Shown here: positions 17,844-26,372 of the stretch, in pieces
How positions within the stretch are numbered: the stretch's first letter is position 1
Layout: each line of letters starts with the position of its first letter
Source of the DNA: Phycisphaerae bacterium
GTDB lineage: Bacteria > Chloroflexota > Anaerolineae > 4572-78 > J111
Assembly: GCA_028285035.1 (NCBI GenBank)
Contig: JANQQF010000038.1
Span: 1 to 64,000 of the forward strand
Length of the DNA: 64,000 nt
Reading direction: 5' to 3'
Program-made: the position numbers and the translations under genes
Notes under the pieces: generated by a model
Database searches by the model: none
Seen by the model: only the letters and a program-made list of their open reading frames with translations
What the model was told of the DNA's origin: nothing

Positions 17844-18815
17844 ATGGAATTAATTTTTATCGTCAACATTATTGCCGCAGGACTACGAACCGGAACACCA
17901 TTGTTGCTGGCCACATTGGGCGAAATCATCACCGAACGCGCCGGGATTCTGAATCTCGGGGTAGAAGGAATGATGTTGGTAGGAGCGTTAAGTGGATTTG
18001 CGGCTTCATATGGCACAGGTAATCCCTGGGTCGGTATTTTAGTCGGGATGGGTGCGGCGGGTGCCTTGAGTTTGTTACACGCATTCGTGGCTATCACCCT
18101 ACGTGGTGACCAAGTGGTTAGTGGTCTCGCCCTGACCTTTGTTGGAAGCGGTATCACCTCTGTCCTTGGCGTATCCTACGTTCAAATTCGTGATGTCCCC
18201 CGACTGCCTATCATTGAACTCCCATTTATGTACGATATTCCCTTAATTGGCCCGAGTGTTTTATGGCCTCTCTTTGGGCAACAAAGCATTGTTTTATACA
18301 TCGGCTTTCTTCTAGTGCCCGCCGTTTGGTTTTGGATCGAACGGACTCGGCCTGGCCTACAATTACGGGCTGTTGGGGAAAAACCAGCGGCGGCAGATGC
18401 AGTCGGCATCAACGTCGCCTTCCAGCGATATTTATATGTTTTTGTCGGCGGGTTATTTGCGGGTTTGGCTGGAGCTTCATTATCTTTGGCCATCACTCCA
18501 CTTTGGATTGATGATATGACCGCAGGGCAGGGCTGGATCGCGGTCGGTTTGGTAATTTTTGCGGGCTGGAGTCCCTGGCGTGCCATTTTGGGTGCTTACA
18601 TTTTTGGGGCCTTACGCCGGCTACCGCTTGATCTACAGGCCATTGATTGGCTCCCCTTTGCCAGCAATCCCATCCTAGGGGTTTGGCTAGAAATGATTCC
18701 CTATCTCTTTACTATTTTAGCCTTGATTTTCTCTTCCCGCGAAGCCCTTCGTCAACATCTTGGCGCACCAGCGGCGCTGGGTATCCCCTATATTCGTGGG
18801 GAGCGAGGCGCATAG
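17844..18815 (+). CDS. BMP/Nup-type ABC importer permease 2
   Basis: Second permease of the importer, 323 residues, about 8-9 TM segments. It carries the family phrases TLGEIITERAGILNLGVEGMM near the N-terminus and RAVGEKPAAADAVGIN in the coupling loop, typical of the NupQ side. I start it at ATG 17844, where GGAGG lies 10 bases upstream. The frame is open to 17772, but that part only overlaps the first permease in another frame. It closes the operon of binding protein, ATPase and two permeases. Confidence 0.92.
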   Translation: MELIFIVNIIAAGLRTGTPLLLATLGEIITERAGILNLGVEGMMLVGALSGFAASYGTGNPWVGILVGMGAAGALSLLHAFVAITLRGDQVVSGLALTFVGSGITSVLGVSYVQIRDVPRLPIIELPFMYDIPLIGPSVLWPLFGQQSIVLYIGFLLVPAVWFWIERTRPGLQLRAVGEKPAAADAVGINVAFQRYLYVFVGGLFAGLAGASLSLAITPLWIDDMTAGQGWIAVGLVIFAGWSPWRAILGAYIFGALRRLPLDLQAIDWLPFASNPILGVWLEMIPYLFTILALIFSSREALRQHLGAPAALGIPYIRGERGA

Positions 18816-18826
18816 GTTAAATCGCT

Positions 18827-21385
18827 GTGCCGCAGCAAGCGCTAAAACCTCGCACCATAATCTGGCTCGCCATCGTTATCCTTTTAGGGGCAACGTGGGT
18901 CAGATTATGGCAATTTCCCGATATTCCACCCGCCTTTAACTATGACGAATCATATAATGTCCTTGATGCTTTATGGTTAAGTCAAGCCGACTCGCTTTGG
19001 GTTTTTCTACCAGGAAATACCGGTCGGCACGCCCTCTATCACTATCTAGCCATTCCATTTCTTCTACTCCTCGAATCACATAAGGTTTTTGCCCTACGTT
19101 TTGTCTCGGTTATGATCAGCATCCCGGTTATTCCACTAACGTACCGTTGGATTTCTACGATGTTTCGTGGTCACAAGCAACATCATTTGTTTGGGTTGAT
19201 GGCAAGCATCGGGATCGCTTTCTCATTTTGGCACATTACCCTCAGTCGTAGCGGCTTTCGAGCGTCGCTTCTGCTTTTGCTCTACGTCCTAATGGCCTAT
19301 CTTTTCTGGCAAGGCTGGCAAAAAAATTCAAATCGACACATCATCAGGGCAGGAATTGTTCTAGGGCTATGTCAGTACACCTATTGGTTAGCCGGCCTCA
19401 TCCCATTTCAGATCGGTCTCTTTGCAATCATGTACACATTTTGGGCCAAAGAAAAACCTTACCCTGCCTCACGAGTTTGGTTTTGGATTGGTCTAATGGC
19501 TGTAACCTCGTTCATTGTATTCCTTCCCCTCGGCTGGCTGTACCTTACTGATCCTACGGTTCTACAATATGTAACCCAATCCAGAGCCGGGACACAAACT
19601 GGTGATTCGGCACAATCTTGGTTTACCCAAATCATTATAGCCCTTCGCATTTTTCTTGATGCGCCCCTCGATTTATGGCAAGGGCAATTTGATCGATTAC
19701 TTCGCTTCGACTGGCTGGCTTTGATTGGATTTTGGGTTGGGTTGATTATCAGCGTGCGCCGTTGGCGACAACCGGCTTACCTATTTCTGATTACGGGCCT
19801 TTTTGTCCTGTGGCTCCCGGCACCACTCAACGATATTGACTTCAGTGATCTGCGGTTATTAGGAATGATCCCGGTTCACCACGCCATCAGTAACTTGCGG
19901 GTAATTGGGGTACTCCCAATTTATTACAGCTTGGTCGGGGTTGGCTTGGTTACTGGCGGGAGTTGGCTACGGAAATCTAGTCCACCCCTGCAAATTAGTC
20001 TACTGACGCTGATGATTTTTTTCGTTGTCAGCATCAGCATCAACAGTTACAGCTTCTTTGTTATCTGGCCCAAACAACCCTTTATGTATGAGCGTTACAA
20101 CGGCCCGATTTTTGATCTCGCCCAACAAATTCTGCAAGAATCGAACAACCAAGATATTCTTCTGCCAGCCCACCTCTATGGGCACCCGACGATGCGGCTG
20201 TTCTTTGATGATATTTTTGTAGAATCGAACACGCCACCTGCCTCCAGCAATGATACAGCTTTACTGGTAACAGCGGAAACTACGCCATTGACCTCTTATG
20301 CCTGGTTGCATCGCTCGGCTTCCGGAAGCGGTACGGTTTATCTAACCCCATCAATCAATTTATCTGACCTGACACGCAATATATCATCTCAACAAAGCAT
20401 AGTGTTTGCCGCGCCGCTTCATTACACAGCAAAAACCTACACGATCCCTAGTTTTTCGCAACATCAGGCCGCGTTAGCTGGGAATATCCCACCTAACAGC
20501 ACAGATTATGTGTGGAATAATGAAATCAAACTCGCTGGCTATGAAATCAGCCCAGATATTTCAACCGCAGGCACGTCCGTCACGCTAACTCTTTATTGGC
20601 AAAATCTCGTTGATCAGCCGATTGTCCAGGATGTGTTTATTCATTTGGTCAATCAATGGGGCGAAGGGGTCGGACAGGTTGATGGGGTTGAATTGAGTGA
20701 TGGTCATCGCTGGCGGGCGGGGAAGTTGACTCCAACCCATCATATACTACAACTCAATGAGTCATTAGCGCCAGGGCCTTATCTGATGCGCCTCGGTCTG
20801 TTCAATGCCAATTCAAATACCCGTTTATCGGTCAACCGTGAGCGAGGTGATATTCTGGGAGATCAAGTATTTTTGGGGGTACTGTATGTAATAGAAGCTG
20901 GCCTTGATGAACAAACTTATTTACAACCAACACAGTCCATCAAGGCCAATCTGGGAGATCAAATTGAGCTGACAGGATTAACCTTGAACAGTTCGCTCAA
21001 TGATCTAGTAGGCGAAGCCCCTCATTTAAGTTTAGATATTTTCTGGCGAGCAACAGCCCCAAATGATATAAATTATACAATCTTCTTGCAATTGTTAGAT
21101 GAGCAGAATCAAGTGATTACGAGCCGTGATACCCAACCGATCAATAACAACTATCCAACCACCTTGTGGCAACGAGATCAAATGATCCGAGAAACGTACG
21201 ATTTACTATTATCAGCGCCGTTGTCACCGGGGAAATATCGCCTTGTCACGGGAATGTATGATCTACAAACAGGGCAACGCCTTCCAGCCAACAATCAGGA
21301 GGACATACCTCTGCCTGACAATATGATCGAACTCTTTATGATTGATGTCACTCTTGAGGGAATTTCAATTTTACCCCAACCATAG
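18827..21385 (+). CDS. GT39/PMT-like membrane glycosyltransferase with C-terminal duplicated beta domain
   Basis: An 852-residue GT-C protein. About ten TM helices span residues 14-405. The first outer loop holds the acidic FNYDESYN motif that in PMT/ArnT enzymes contributes the catalytic Asp and metal site. These enzymes move sugars from polyprenyl-phosphate to an outside acceptor. After the membrane part, about 430 residues are extracytoplasmic and include two copies of a beta-sandwich unit, one with SVTLTLYWQ (around 570) and one with LSLDIFWRA (around 735), each with a following FI/FLQL strand. The GTG start at 18827 has no strong RBS, and it sits 11 bases after the permease stop, so translational coupling is possible. 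Confidence 0.82.
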   Translation: MPQQALKPRTIIWLAIVILLGATWVRLWQFPDIPPAFNYDESYNVLDALWLSQADSLWVFLPGNTGRHALYHYLAIPFLLLLESHKVFALRFVSVMISIPVIPLTYRWISTMFRGHKQHHLFGLMASIGIAFSFWHITLSRSGFRASLLLLLYVLMAYLFWQGWQKNSNRHIIRAGIVLGLCQYTYWLAGLIPFQIGLFAIMYTFWAKEKPYPASRVWFWIGLMAVTSFIVFLPLGWLYLTDPTVLQYVTQSRAGTQTGDSAQSWFTQIIIALRIFLDAPLDLWQGQFDRLLRFDWLALIGFWVGLIISVRRWRQPAYLFLITGLFVLWLPAPLNDIDFSDLRLLGMIPVHHAISNLRVIGVLPIYYSLVGVGLVTGGSWLRKSSPPLQISLLTLMIFFVVSISINSYSFFVIWPKQPFMYERYNGPIFDLAQQILQESNNQDILLPAHLYGHPTMRLFFDDIFVESNTPPASSNDTALLVTAETTPLTSYAWLHRSASGSGTVYLTPSINLSDLTRNISSQQSIVFAAPLHYTAKTYTIPSFSQHQAALAGNIPPNSTDYVWNNEIKLAGYEISPDISTAGTSVTLTLYWQNLVDQPIVQDVFIHLVNQWGEGVGQVDGVELSDGHRWRAGKLTPTHHILQLNESLAPGPYLMRLGLFNANSNTRLSVNRERGDILGDQVFLGVLYVIEAGLDEQTYLQPTQSIKANLGDQIELTGLTLNSSLNDLVGEAPHLSLDIFWRATAPNDINYTIFLQLLDEQNQVITSRDTQPINNNYPTTLWQRDQMIRETYDLLLSAPLSPGKYRLVTGMYDLQTGQRLPANNQEDIPLPDNMIELFMIDVTLEGISILPQP

Positions 21386-21394
21386 TCATTCCCC

Positions 21395-22798
21395 CTAAGG
21401 TTCCGGCAGTATTGTCATCCGCGTAGTCAATTCAGTTTCCACGTCCTGCCAATCAAATTTAGCCGGGACCGCATCCAAAATCTCCAAAGCGTAACGTCGC
21501 TGAAGTTCCGGAATATCCCCCCAGGTTCCCCCATTTTCTAGCGTTTGCCGTAAGTTATTCGGCCCCCAATTGTAGGCAATGATCATCCATTGCTGCTCAG
21601 GGTAGCCACGCTCCCGAAAATAGTCTCGCAAAAACGCGAGATAGGCCGCGCCAACTTGAACATTACTGTAGGGGTCAAAAGGATCTGTCACCCCCACCTT
21701 GGGTGCCCATTCATCCCAGGTTGAAGGAATAATCTGCATAATACCCATATCTTGGCTCTGCCCAATGGCCAGAGGATCGAGCCGACTCTCCCGATAGGCC
21801 TGACGGGCCAAAAGTCGCCAATCCAATTCATATTGAGCGGCGATGTCTTGAAACATGACCTTGTAAGTGATTTGATTGGACCCAAGTTGCGTCTCAACAA
21901 CAGGTGTTACGTTAACAGGGATATCAACCGAAGGTAGTACCTCATCATCTTGGGTTTCAACGAGATCTTGTGTAACGGTTGACGTTGACAATGCGTTAAA
22001 GAAATAGCTCCCCAAAATTATTAGGCCAATGATAACTAGCCCCAACGGAAGCGGACCGACGATAGGACGTGTCTGTACACGACCGAGTACAGATCGTGTC
22101 GTCCAGGTGCCGACCAGCATCTTTGCCGTAATTGTATAAGGATAGTGATGGGAAGAAATCCCAAAAAGCGCACGGGGTGGGGGAAAAACCTGAATCGGGA
22201 GGGCGATTGTTGAGCCGGAATCAATCAGAAGCTGAGTTTGATCAGCTAAAGCAACACGCTCCGCTGAGGTAAATTCGAATTGGCACTGCTCACTCTCATC
22301 TTGCCCCGAAATGAGTAAAGGTAAGGGAGCATTGCTATGGTTGGTCAATGTTAGTTGAGTTTGACTATAGGTCTTGAAGGCAGAGAGCTGTTGCCGTTTT
22401 GGTAATAACGCATCAATTGTAAACTCGTAAAACGGTCTAACTTCAAGTGCCACGCGTTGTTGCGCTGGCCATTCAGACACCTCCTCAGGGGATATAAGAA
22501 CCGTAAAATAGTAGATACCAGCTCGGCTGCTATGATGTTTAGGTGGATGTAAATGTAAGGAGATTTGAATTTTGTGCTTCGCTGGGATAACAACATTCGA
22601 CTGCGACAAGGTGAACCATTCACTATCCAGGCCAATAAGATCGATATTACAGGTTAAACTTTGCTCGCTGTGATTGAGGATGTGAATGTGGCCAGTGGTC
22701 TGCTGCCTCGGCTCTACCCGCCATAGATCTTCTGAGGTATGAATCTCCAGAAGGCTATTTTTTTTGTCGGACTCAGAAGATTTATACGGATTTTCCAT
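21395..22798 (-). CDS. Membrane-anchored lytic transglycosylase (SLT) with N-terminal beta-sandwich domains
   Basis: A 467-residue protein. Residues about 310-440 form an SLT/lysozyme-like domain: the catalytic Glu in YRESRLDPLA, GIMQIIPSTW and AYNWGPNNL are all intact, so it should cleave peptidoglycan glycan strands. One TM helix (GLVIIGLIILGSYFF, about 258-275) precedes it. The first 250 residues look like two Ig-like beta domains with no signal peptide, so with this single TM the SLT domain should be outside and the beta domains would be cytosolic unless the N-terminus is translocated by another route. The gene is convergent with the GT39-like gene, 9 bases apart. Confidence 0.85.
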   Translation of the reverse strand: MENPYKSSESDKKNSLLEIHTSEDLWRVEPRQQTTGHIHILNHSEQSLTCNIDLIGLDSEWFTLSQSNVVIPAKHKIQISLHLHPPKHHSSRAGIYYFTVLISPEEVSEWPAQQRVALEVRPFYEFTIDALLPKRQQLSAFKTYSQTQLTLTNHSNAPLPLLISGQDESEQCQFEFTSAERVALADQTQLLIDSGSTIALPIQVFPPPRALFGISSHHYPYTITAKMLVGTWTTRSVLGRVQTRPIVGPLPLGLVIIGLIILGSYFFNALSTSTVTQDLVETQDDEVLPSVDIPVNVTPVVETQLGSNQITYKVMFQDIAAQYELDWRLLARQAYRESRLDPLAIGQSQDMGIMQIIPSTWDEWAPKVGVTDPFDPYSNVQVGAAYLAFLRDYFRERGYPEQQWMIIAYNWGPNNLRQTLENGGTWGDIPELQRRYALEILDAVPAKFDWQDVETELTTRMTILPEP

Positions 22799-23083
22799 TA
22801 ATCATCAACATTATTTTGGTCTATCATTCATTGTGATTATATCAGGCCACATCTAAAACTTTCAGACAGAAGTCTGACGCTATTCAAATGAATTGTGCTA
22901 ATTCTAATCCCTGTAAATCCAATGTGAGTGAATCGAGACAAACTCGTTTTACAGAACGGTGGTGTAGGAGTTTGAAGCTCGTCGATTATAACATAATTGG
23001 TTGATCTTGACGCTGTAAGCAAGGTTGATATAATTTGGATGTTGACAATAACGAACAAAATAGGTCACAAACGAGGATAAAGG

Positions 23084-24262
23084 ATGAACCTTGCACGCTC
23101 AATATTTTTTGGACTTACCCTTTTATTAGCTCTAACGGCTTGTCGAGTCGAGTATGGGACGCCCGTTGCACAAGATAATGCCCAGGCCGTTCCAAGTGAA
23201 TCTGAAACCCAAAGTGAGACACCTTCTGAGCCTTCAGTACAAGAAGAGGATTTAGCTGTCACGCCAACAGCCACCGAGGTCGTGGCTCTGGAACCAACGG
23301 CTACAAATACAGCTGTGCCGACAGCTACCCCTTCGCCGTCGCCAACAAATACATCAACGGCAACCAGAACCCCTAGCCCAAGCCCCACATCGGCCCCATT
23401 TATTACTGTTATCGAAACACTCGAAGAAAGTATCAATGTACGAACAGGTCCCAGTACGGACTATGAGGTGATTAACGCTTTAGCCCCTGGTGAAGAGGCA
23501 ATTGTGCTGGGGCGCAATAAACCAAATACCTGGTGGCAGGTTAAAGTGCCTAATGAAAATGAACCGGATGATATCGGCTGGGTCTTTGCAGACTTAGTTG
23601 TCTTTGGTGGTTCTAATCAAGTTATTCATATCGTTGATGCCCCACCATTGGGCGAAGAAGAGACTGAAATTGCCCAGGTACAAGGGGCAGTTATTACAAC
23701 CCCACAAACTCTAACAGCCACTCAAGAAATCGTAGCCTCACCAACACCAGTGCCCACCCCGAAGAGTGTGGACGCCAGCGGGGAAAGTGCCGATCTTTCT
23801 CCCGAAGCACTAGCTGAAGGCTTAAGATGTGGTAAAGATTTTTGCGTGACTTATCAGGCGATGGTGCCCATTTGGGAAAATGGGGGTTGTGTCGGCAACC
23901 ATAGTATCTACATTACGGTATTACAAGGCTTACCGCCTGGAGAACCGATGGATGGGGTCGTTATCGGGGACACATTTAACAATGTGGAAGTGGCCTCAGG
24001 CAGCCACGGCCCAGGCCGCACGGAAATTACCTTGTGGAACAATAGTATGACGCTTTATGCCAAACGACATATCAATGACACGCCATACACCAGTGAAGAG
24101 AGCTTCAATTTTACCGCTGCCGATGAATTGATTCCAGCCGAGGTACTGGCCGCAAATGGATATTGCGAAGGAGATATCGATCATTGTGAGTGGGCCAGAA
24201 ATAATAATCAGGTTTGTCGAGGCCACTATTCTTGGCGAGTGACATTCCACAAGTTTGATTAG
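23084..24262 (+). CDS. SH3b-domain lipoprotein
   Basis: A surface lipoprotein of 392 residues. The lipobox LALTAC puts the lipidated Cys at about residue 20. A long Thr/Pro/Ser linker (to about residue 105) leads to a bacterial SH3 domain (INVRTGPSTDYEVINALAPG, then TWWQVKV and IGWVFADLV), a fold that often binds cell-wall peptides. A further Pro/Thr linker precedes a C-terminal domain (about 245-392) rich in paired cysteines (CGKDFC, NGGCVG, YCEGDIDHCEW) that I do not recognise. The ATG has AAAGG just upstream. It converges with the HEAT-repeat gene. Confidence 0.85.
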   Translation: MNLARSIFFGLTLLLALTACRVEYGTPVAQDNAQAVPSESETQSETPSEPSVQEEDLAVTPTATEVVALEPTATNTAVPTATPSPSPTNTSTATRTPSPSPTSAPFITVIETLEESINVRTGPSTDYEVINALAPGEEAIVLGRNKPNTWWQVKVPNENEPDDIGWVFADLVVFGGSNQVIHIVDAPPLGEEETEIAQVQGAVITTPQTLTATQEIVASPTPVPTPKSVDASGESADLSPEALAEGLRCGKDFCVTYQAMVPIWENGGCVGNHSIYITVLQGLPPGEPMDGVVIGDTFNNVEVASGSHGPGRTEITLWNNSMTLYAKRHINDTPYTSEESFNFTAADELIPAEVLAANGYCEGDIDHCEWARNNNQVCRGHYSWRVTFHKFD

Positions 24263-24278
24263 ACGTTTCGGTTAAGGT

Positions 24279-24812
24279 CTATTCCAAACTTTTCCAGCGT
24301 TTGACAATCGCCATGGCTTCCGGTGTTCCAATACTTTCTAGCGCTTTAACGGCAGCCCAGCGCACCATCCAATCATCGTCTTGCAACGCATCCACCAAGT
24401 CGGATGTTGTTTCTGGAGCTGCCATCTCATTCATAGCTTGAACCACAGCCAGCCGTACTTCGCGATCTTTATCGTGTAACTTATCCCGTAAGCCTGAAAT
24501 GGATGATCGACCGATACGGCCCAGCGCTTGGCCAACAATTTCCCGTAAGATGCTGTCAGACGTGTGCAGGGTCTCGAGTAGCGGACCGACGGCTTGACCA
24601 CTACCGATTTCACCAAGTGCCCCGGCAGCGACCCAACGTACGCTCCAATCTTCATCACGCAATGCTTGAATAAGCGCAGGAACAGCCGCTTTATGCCCGA
24701 TTTCCCGTAATGCCTCCACTGCGGCAATTCGCACATAGCGTTGATCATCCTTTAATGCCTCGATCAAGCCAGCTATATCTTCTTGTTGTTCTGTTTTATT
24801 GGTCATACGCAT
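24279..24812 (-). CDS. HEAT-repeat (PBS lyase-like) protein
   Basis: A 177-residue all-helical protein made of about five HEAT repeats of 31 residues. Each carries the phrase VR.AA.(E/G)ALGEIG or a variant (YVRIAAVEALREIGH, SVRWVAAGALGEIGS, EVRLAVVQAMNEM, MVRWAAVKALESIGT). Such folds act as protein-docking scaffolds or phycobilin lyases; nothing here indicates pigment metabolism, so a scaffold role is more likely. It lies 60 bases downstream of the AbiEii gene on the same strand and could be read through from that operon. ATG 24806 is an alternative start. Confidence 0.85.
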   Translation of the reverse strand: MRMTNKTEQQEDIAGLIEALKDDQRYVRIAAVEALREIGHKAAVPALIQALRDEDWSVRWVAAGALGEIGSGQAVGPLLETLHTSDSILREIVGQALGRIGRSSISGLRDKLHDKDREVRLAVVQAMNEMAAPETTSDLVDALQDDDWMVRWAAVKALESIGTPEAMAIVKRWKSLE

Positions 24813-24872
24813 TATCCGTTACTTGGAAATTTCCCGATTTAGGGTACCAAGAATTGAACCTATTCCATTGCA

Positions 24873-25676
24873 TTACTTCAGAATATGCAACAGATTCTCT
24901 AATGTTAACAATTCTACCTCAGCCTCGCGTTCTAAGAAAGGCGTGACATCCGTTTTTACCCGGTCCCAAGTTAGTTTTCGCAGCCGTTGGGTCACAACAT
25001 CTCGCCAATTTTCTGGTGTTAGCTCACCAGCCGACCAGTCACTTTGGATTAAAGCATTATTGAGATGAGTCAAATTAGGCTCAGGCCAATTTGGGTCACT
25101 AAGATACCATAACAGATCATAAATATCACGACCTTTGGTATAAGATCGTTGCAGAATCGCGTGTAATTTTCCAGCCAGTAAAGTGGCTGGATCGTGATGA
25201 TACAATCGTAGAGGCAAGTGACGACGAATAATTGTTGTAGCCAATGTTGCGCCAGGGGGTGGATTCGTATCTATTTCCAATTTGACAGACAAAATCTCAT
25301 CCTGATGGGGTGATAACCCCAGTTCATATAAAAGACCGAGAAATCGGACAAACGCACTGTGCACAATTTTTTTATCATTGAGCTTGATTTCAATCTGATA
25401 TCCTTCGGCCTCTAACTCTTTGCGAATTCCTTTCAAATACGCTCGAAAATCATACGTTTCCTGATGTTGCTCCAAAGCGAAATCCAAATCCTCGGAATAA
25501 CGAGGGGTCGCATATAGGAATCGCAGGGCGGTGCCGCCGTGAAAGGCCAAAGATGTCATCGCACCACTTCGTTGCAAGGCGGCAAGAATTCGTGCTTGTA
25601 AGTATTCACGGACCAGATTGCGCCCCTGTGTTTGATCGGGCAAGTCCCGTAAACGATCAATTAGATAATCTTTCAT
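24873..25676 (-). CDS. abiEii: AbiEii-type nucleotidyltransferase toxin
   Basis: Toxin half of an AbiE (type IV) system. The 267 residues hold the motifs of this nucleotidyltransferase family: GGTALRFLYATPRYSEDLDFAL (glycines and the two metal-binding acids), a lysine region ELNDKKIVHSAF-like in the middle, and KLHAILQRSYTKGRDIYDLLWYL, which has the Lys and Asp of the last two motifs. Characterised members (MenT-like) attach nucleotides to tRNA or another target and stop growth during phage infection. The ATGA overlap with the antitoxin gene couples translation. All expected key residues appear present, so it is probably active. Confidence 0.92.
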   Translation of the reverse strand: MKDYLIDRLRDLPDQTQGRNLVREYLQARILAALQRSGAMTSLAFHGGTALRFLYATPRYSEDLDFALEQHQETYDFRAYLKGIRKELEAEGYQIEIKLNDKKIVHSAFVRFLGLLYELGLSPHQDEILSVKLEIDTNPPPGATLATTIIRRHLPLRLYHHDPATLLAGKLHAILQRSYTKGRDIYDLLWYLSDPNWPEPNLTHLNNALIQSDWSAGELTPENWRDVVTQRLRKLTWDRVKTDVTPFLEREAEVELLTLENLLHILK

Positions 25677-26317
25677 AGCGCCTCATAATCTTCGGTTTCA
25701 GTCTGAACTATCGCTGAAATGTTTGACACCGCTCGCACTAATTTGGGGCTTTTTGCTCTTTGGGCAAATTGCTGCAATTGATCGAGATCAAGCTGCTCTA
25801 CATTTTGCAATCGTAAGGCCTCAAGGTAATTCAACGAATCGGCTTTCGGTTCGAGATAAATAAGATCAAGGAGTGCTTTTTCAGGGGTGGCCACAAAGGC
25901 AGCTTGATTCTGGCCAAAATCAATCGACTGATAGCCGTAAAGCAATTCTGTTTTGATGTGGCGAAACTCGTGGGTTCCCAATGGGGTATCCCATCGTGTG
26001 GGTCGGCCAGTGGTTACACTTGTTACGATTGGAACATATTCGGGAATCAGCCCATAATAGCCCAGCGCAGATTGGAGACTAACATAGCTACCCGTAGGAA
26101 TGAGGCGATTGGCCACATAGAATGGGTGTGGGGATATCTTCTGATAAGGTGGCGCGAGAGCATACAAGCCGCGCCGAAGCTGATACAACTGCTCCGCTTT
26201 TGTCCAGCGCGATAATTGACGCTGAACATCTGCTGGATCAACATCACCGGCTAACAAAAAGCCTGTTTCAAAGATCGGCTCATTCCCAACAATCTCGACA
26301 AGTTCTCTAAAATTCAT
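25673..26317 (-). CDS. abiEi: AbiEi-type antitoxin and autorepressor
   Basis: Antitoxin partner of AbiEii. Residues 1-60 form the winged-helix-like DNA-binding part (QRQLSRWTKAEQLYQLRRGLYAL), with the familiar RRGLYAL wing. Residues about 70-170 hold the SLQSALGYYGLIPEYVP and ATPEKALLDLIYLEP segments typical of the family. In known systems AbiEi does not bind AbiEii but represses its own promoter through inverted repeats. Such a repeat flanks the promoter here. The ATG at 26317 lies where transcription should begin and has no Shine-Dalgarno, so the message may be leaderless. It overlaps the toxin gene by 4 bases. Confidence 0.9.
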   Translation of the reverse strand: MNFRELVEIVGNEPIFETGFLLAGDVDPADVQRQLSRWTKAEQLYQLRRGLYALAPPYQKISPHPFYVANRLIPTGSYVSLQSALGYYGLIPEYVPIVTSVTTGRPTRWDTPLGTHEFRHIKTELLYGYQSIDFGQNQAAFVATPEKALLDLIYLEPKADSLNYLEALRLQNVEQLDLDQLQQFAQRAKSPKLVRAVSNISAIVQTETEDYEAL

Positions 26318-26352
26318 TGCAATATATTATCACAAATGGCAAGTTATTGCAA
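26317..26352 (-). promoter_or_regulatory. AbiE promoter with inverted-repeat operator
   Basis: On the minus strand, TTGCAA (26352-26347), a 17-base spacer and TAATAT (26329-26324) form a promoter whose start point would fall on or next to the AbiEi ATG. The inverted repeat TATTGCAA (26345-26352) / TTGCAATA (26317-26324) covers the -35 box on one side and the start point on the other. That is the layout expected if AbiEi represses itself. Confidence 0.65.
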
Positions 26353-26372
26353 CGAAACCAAATTAAAACCAA

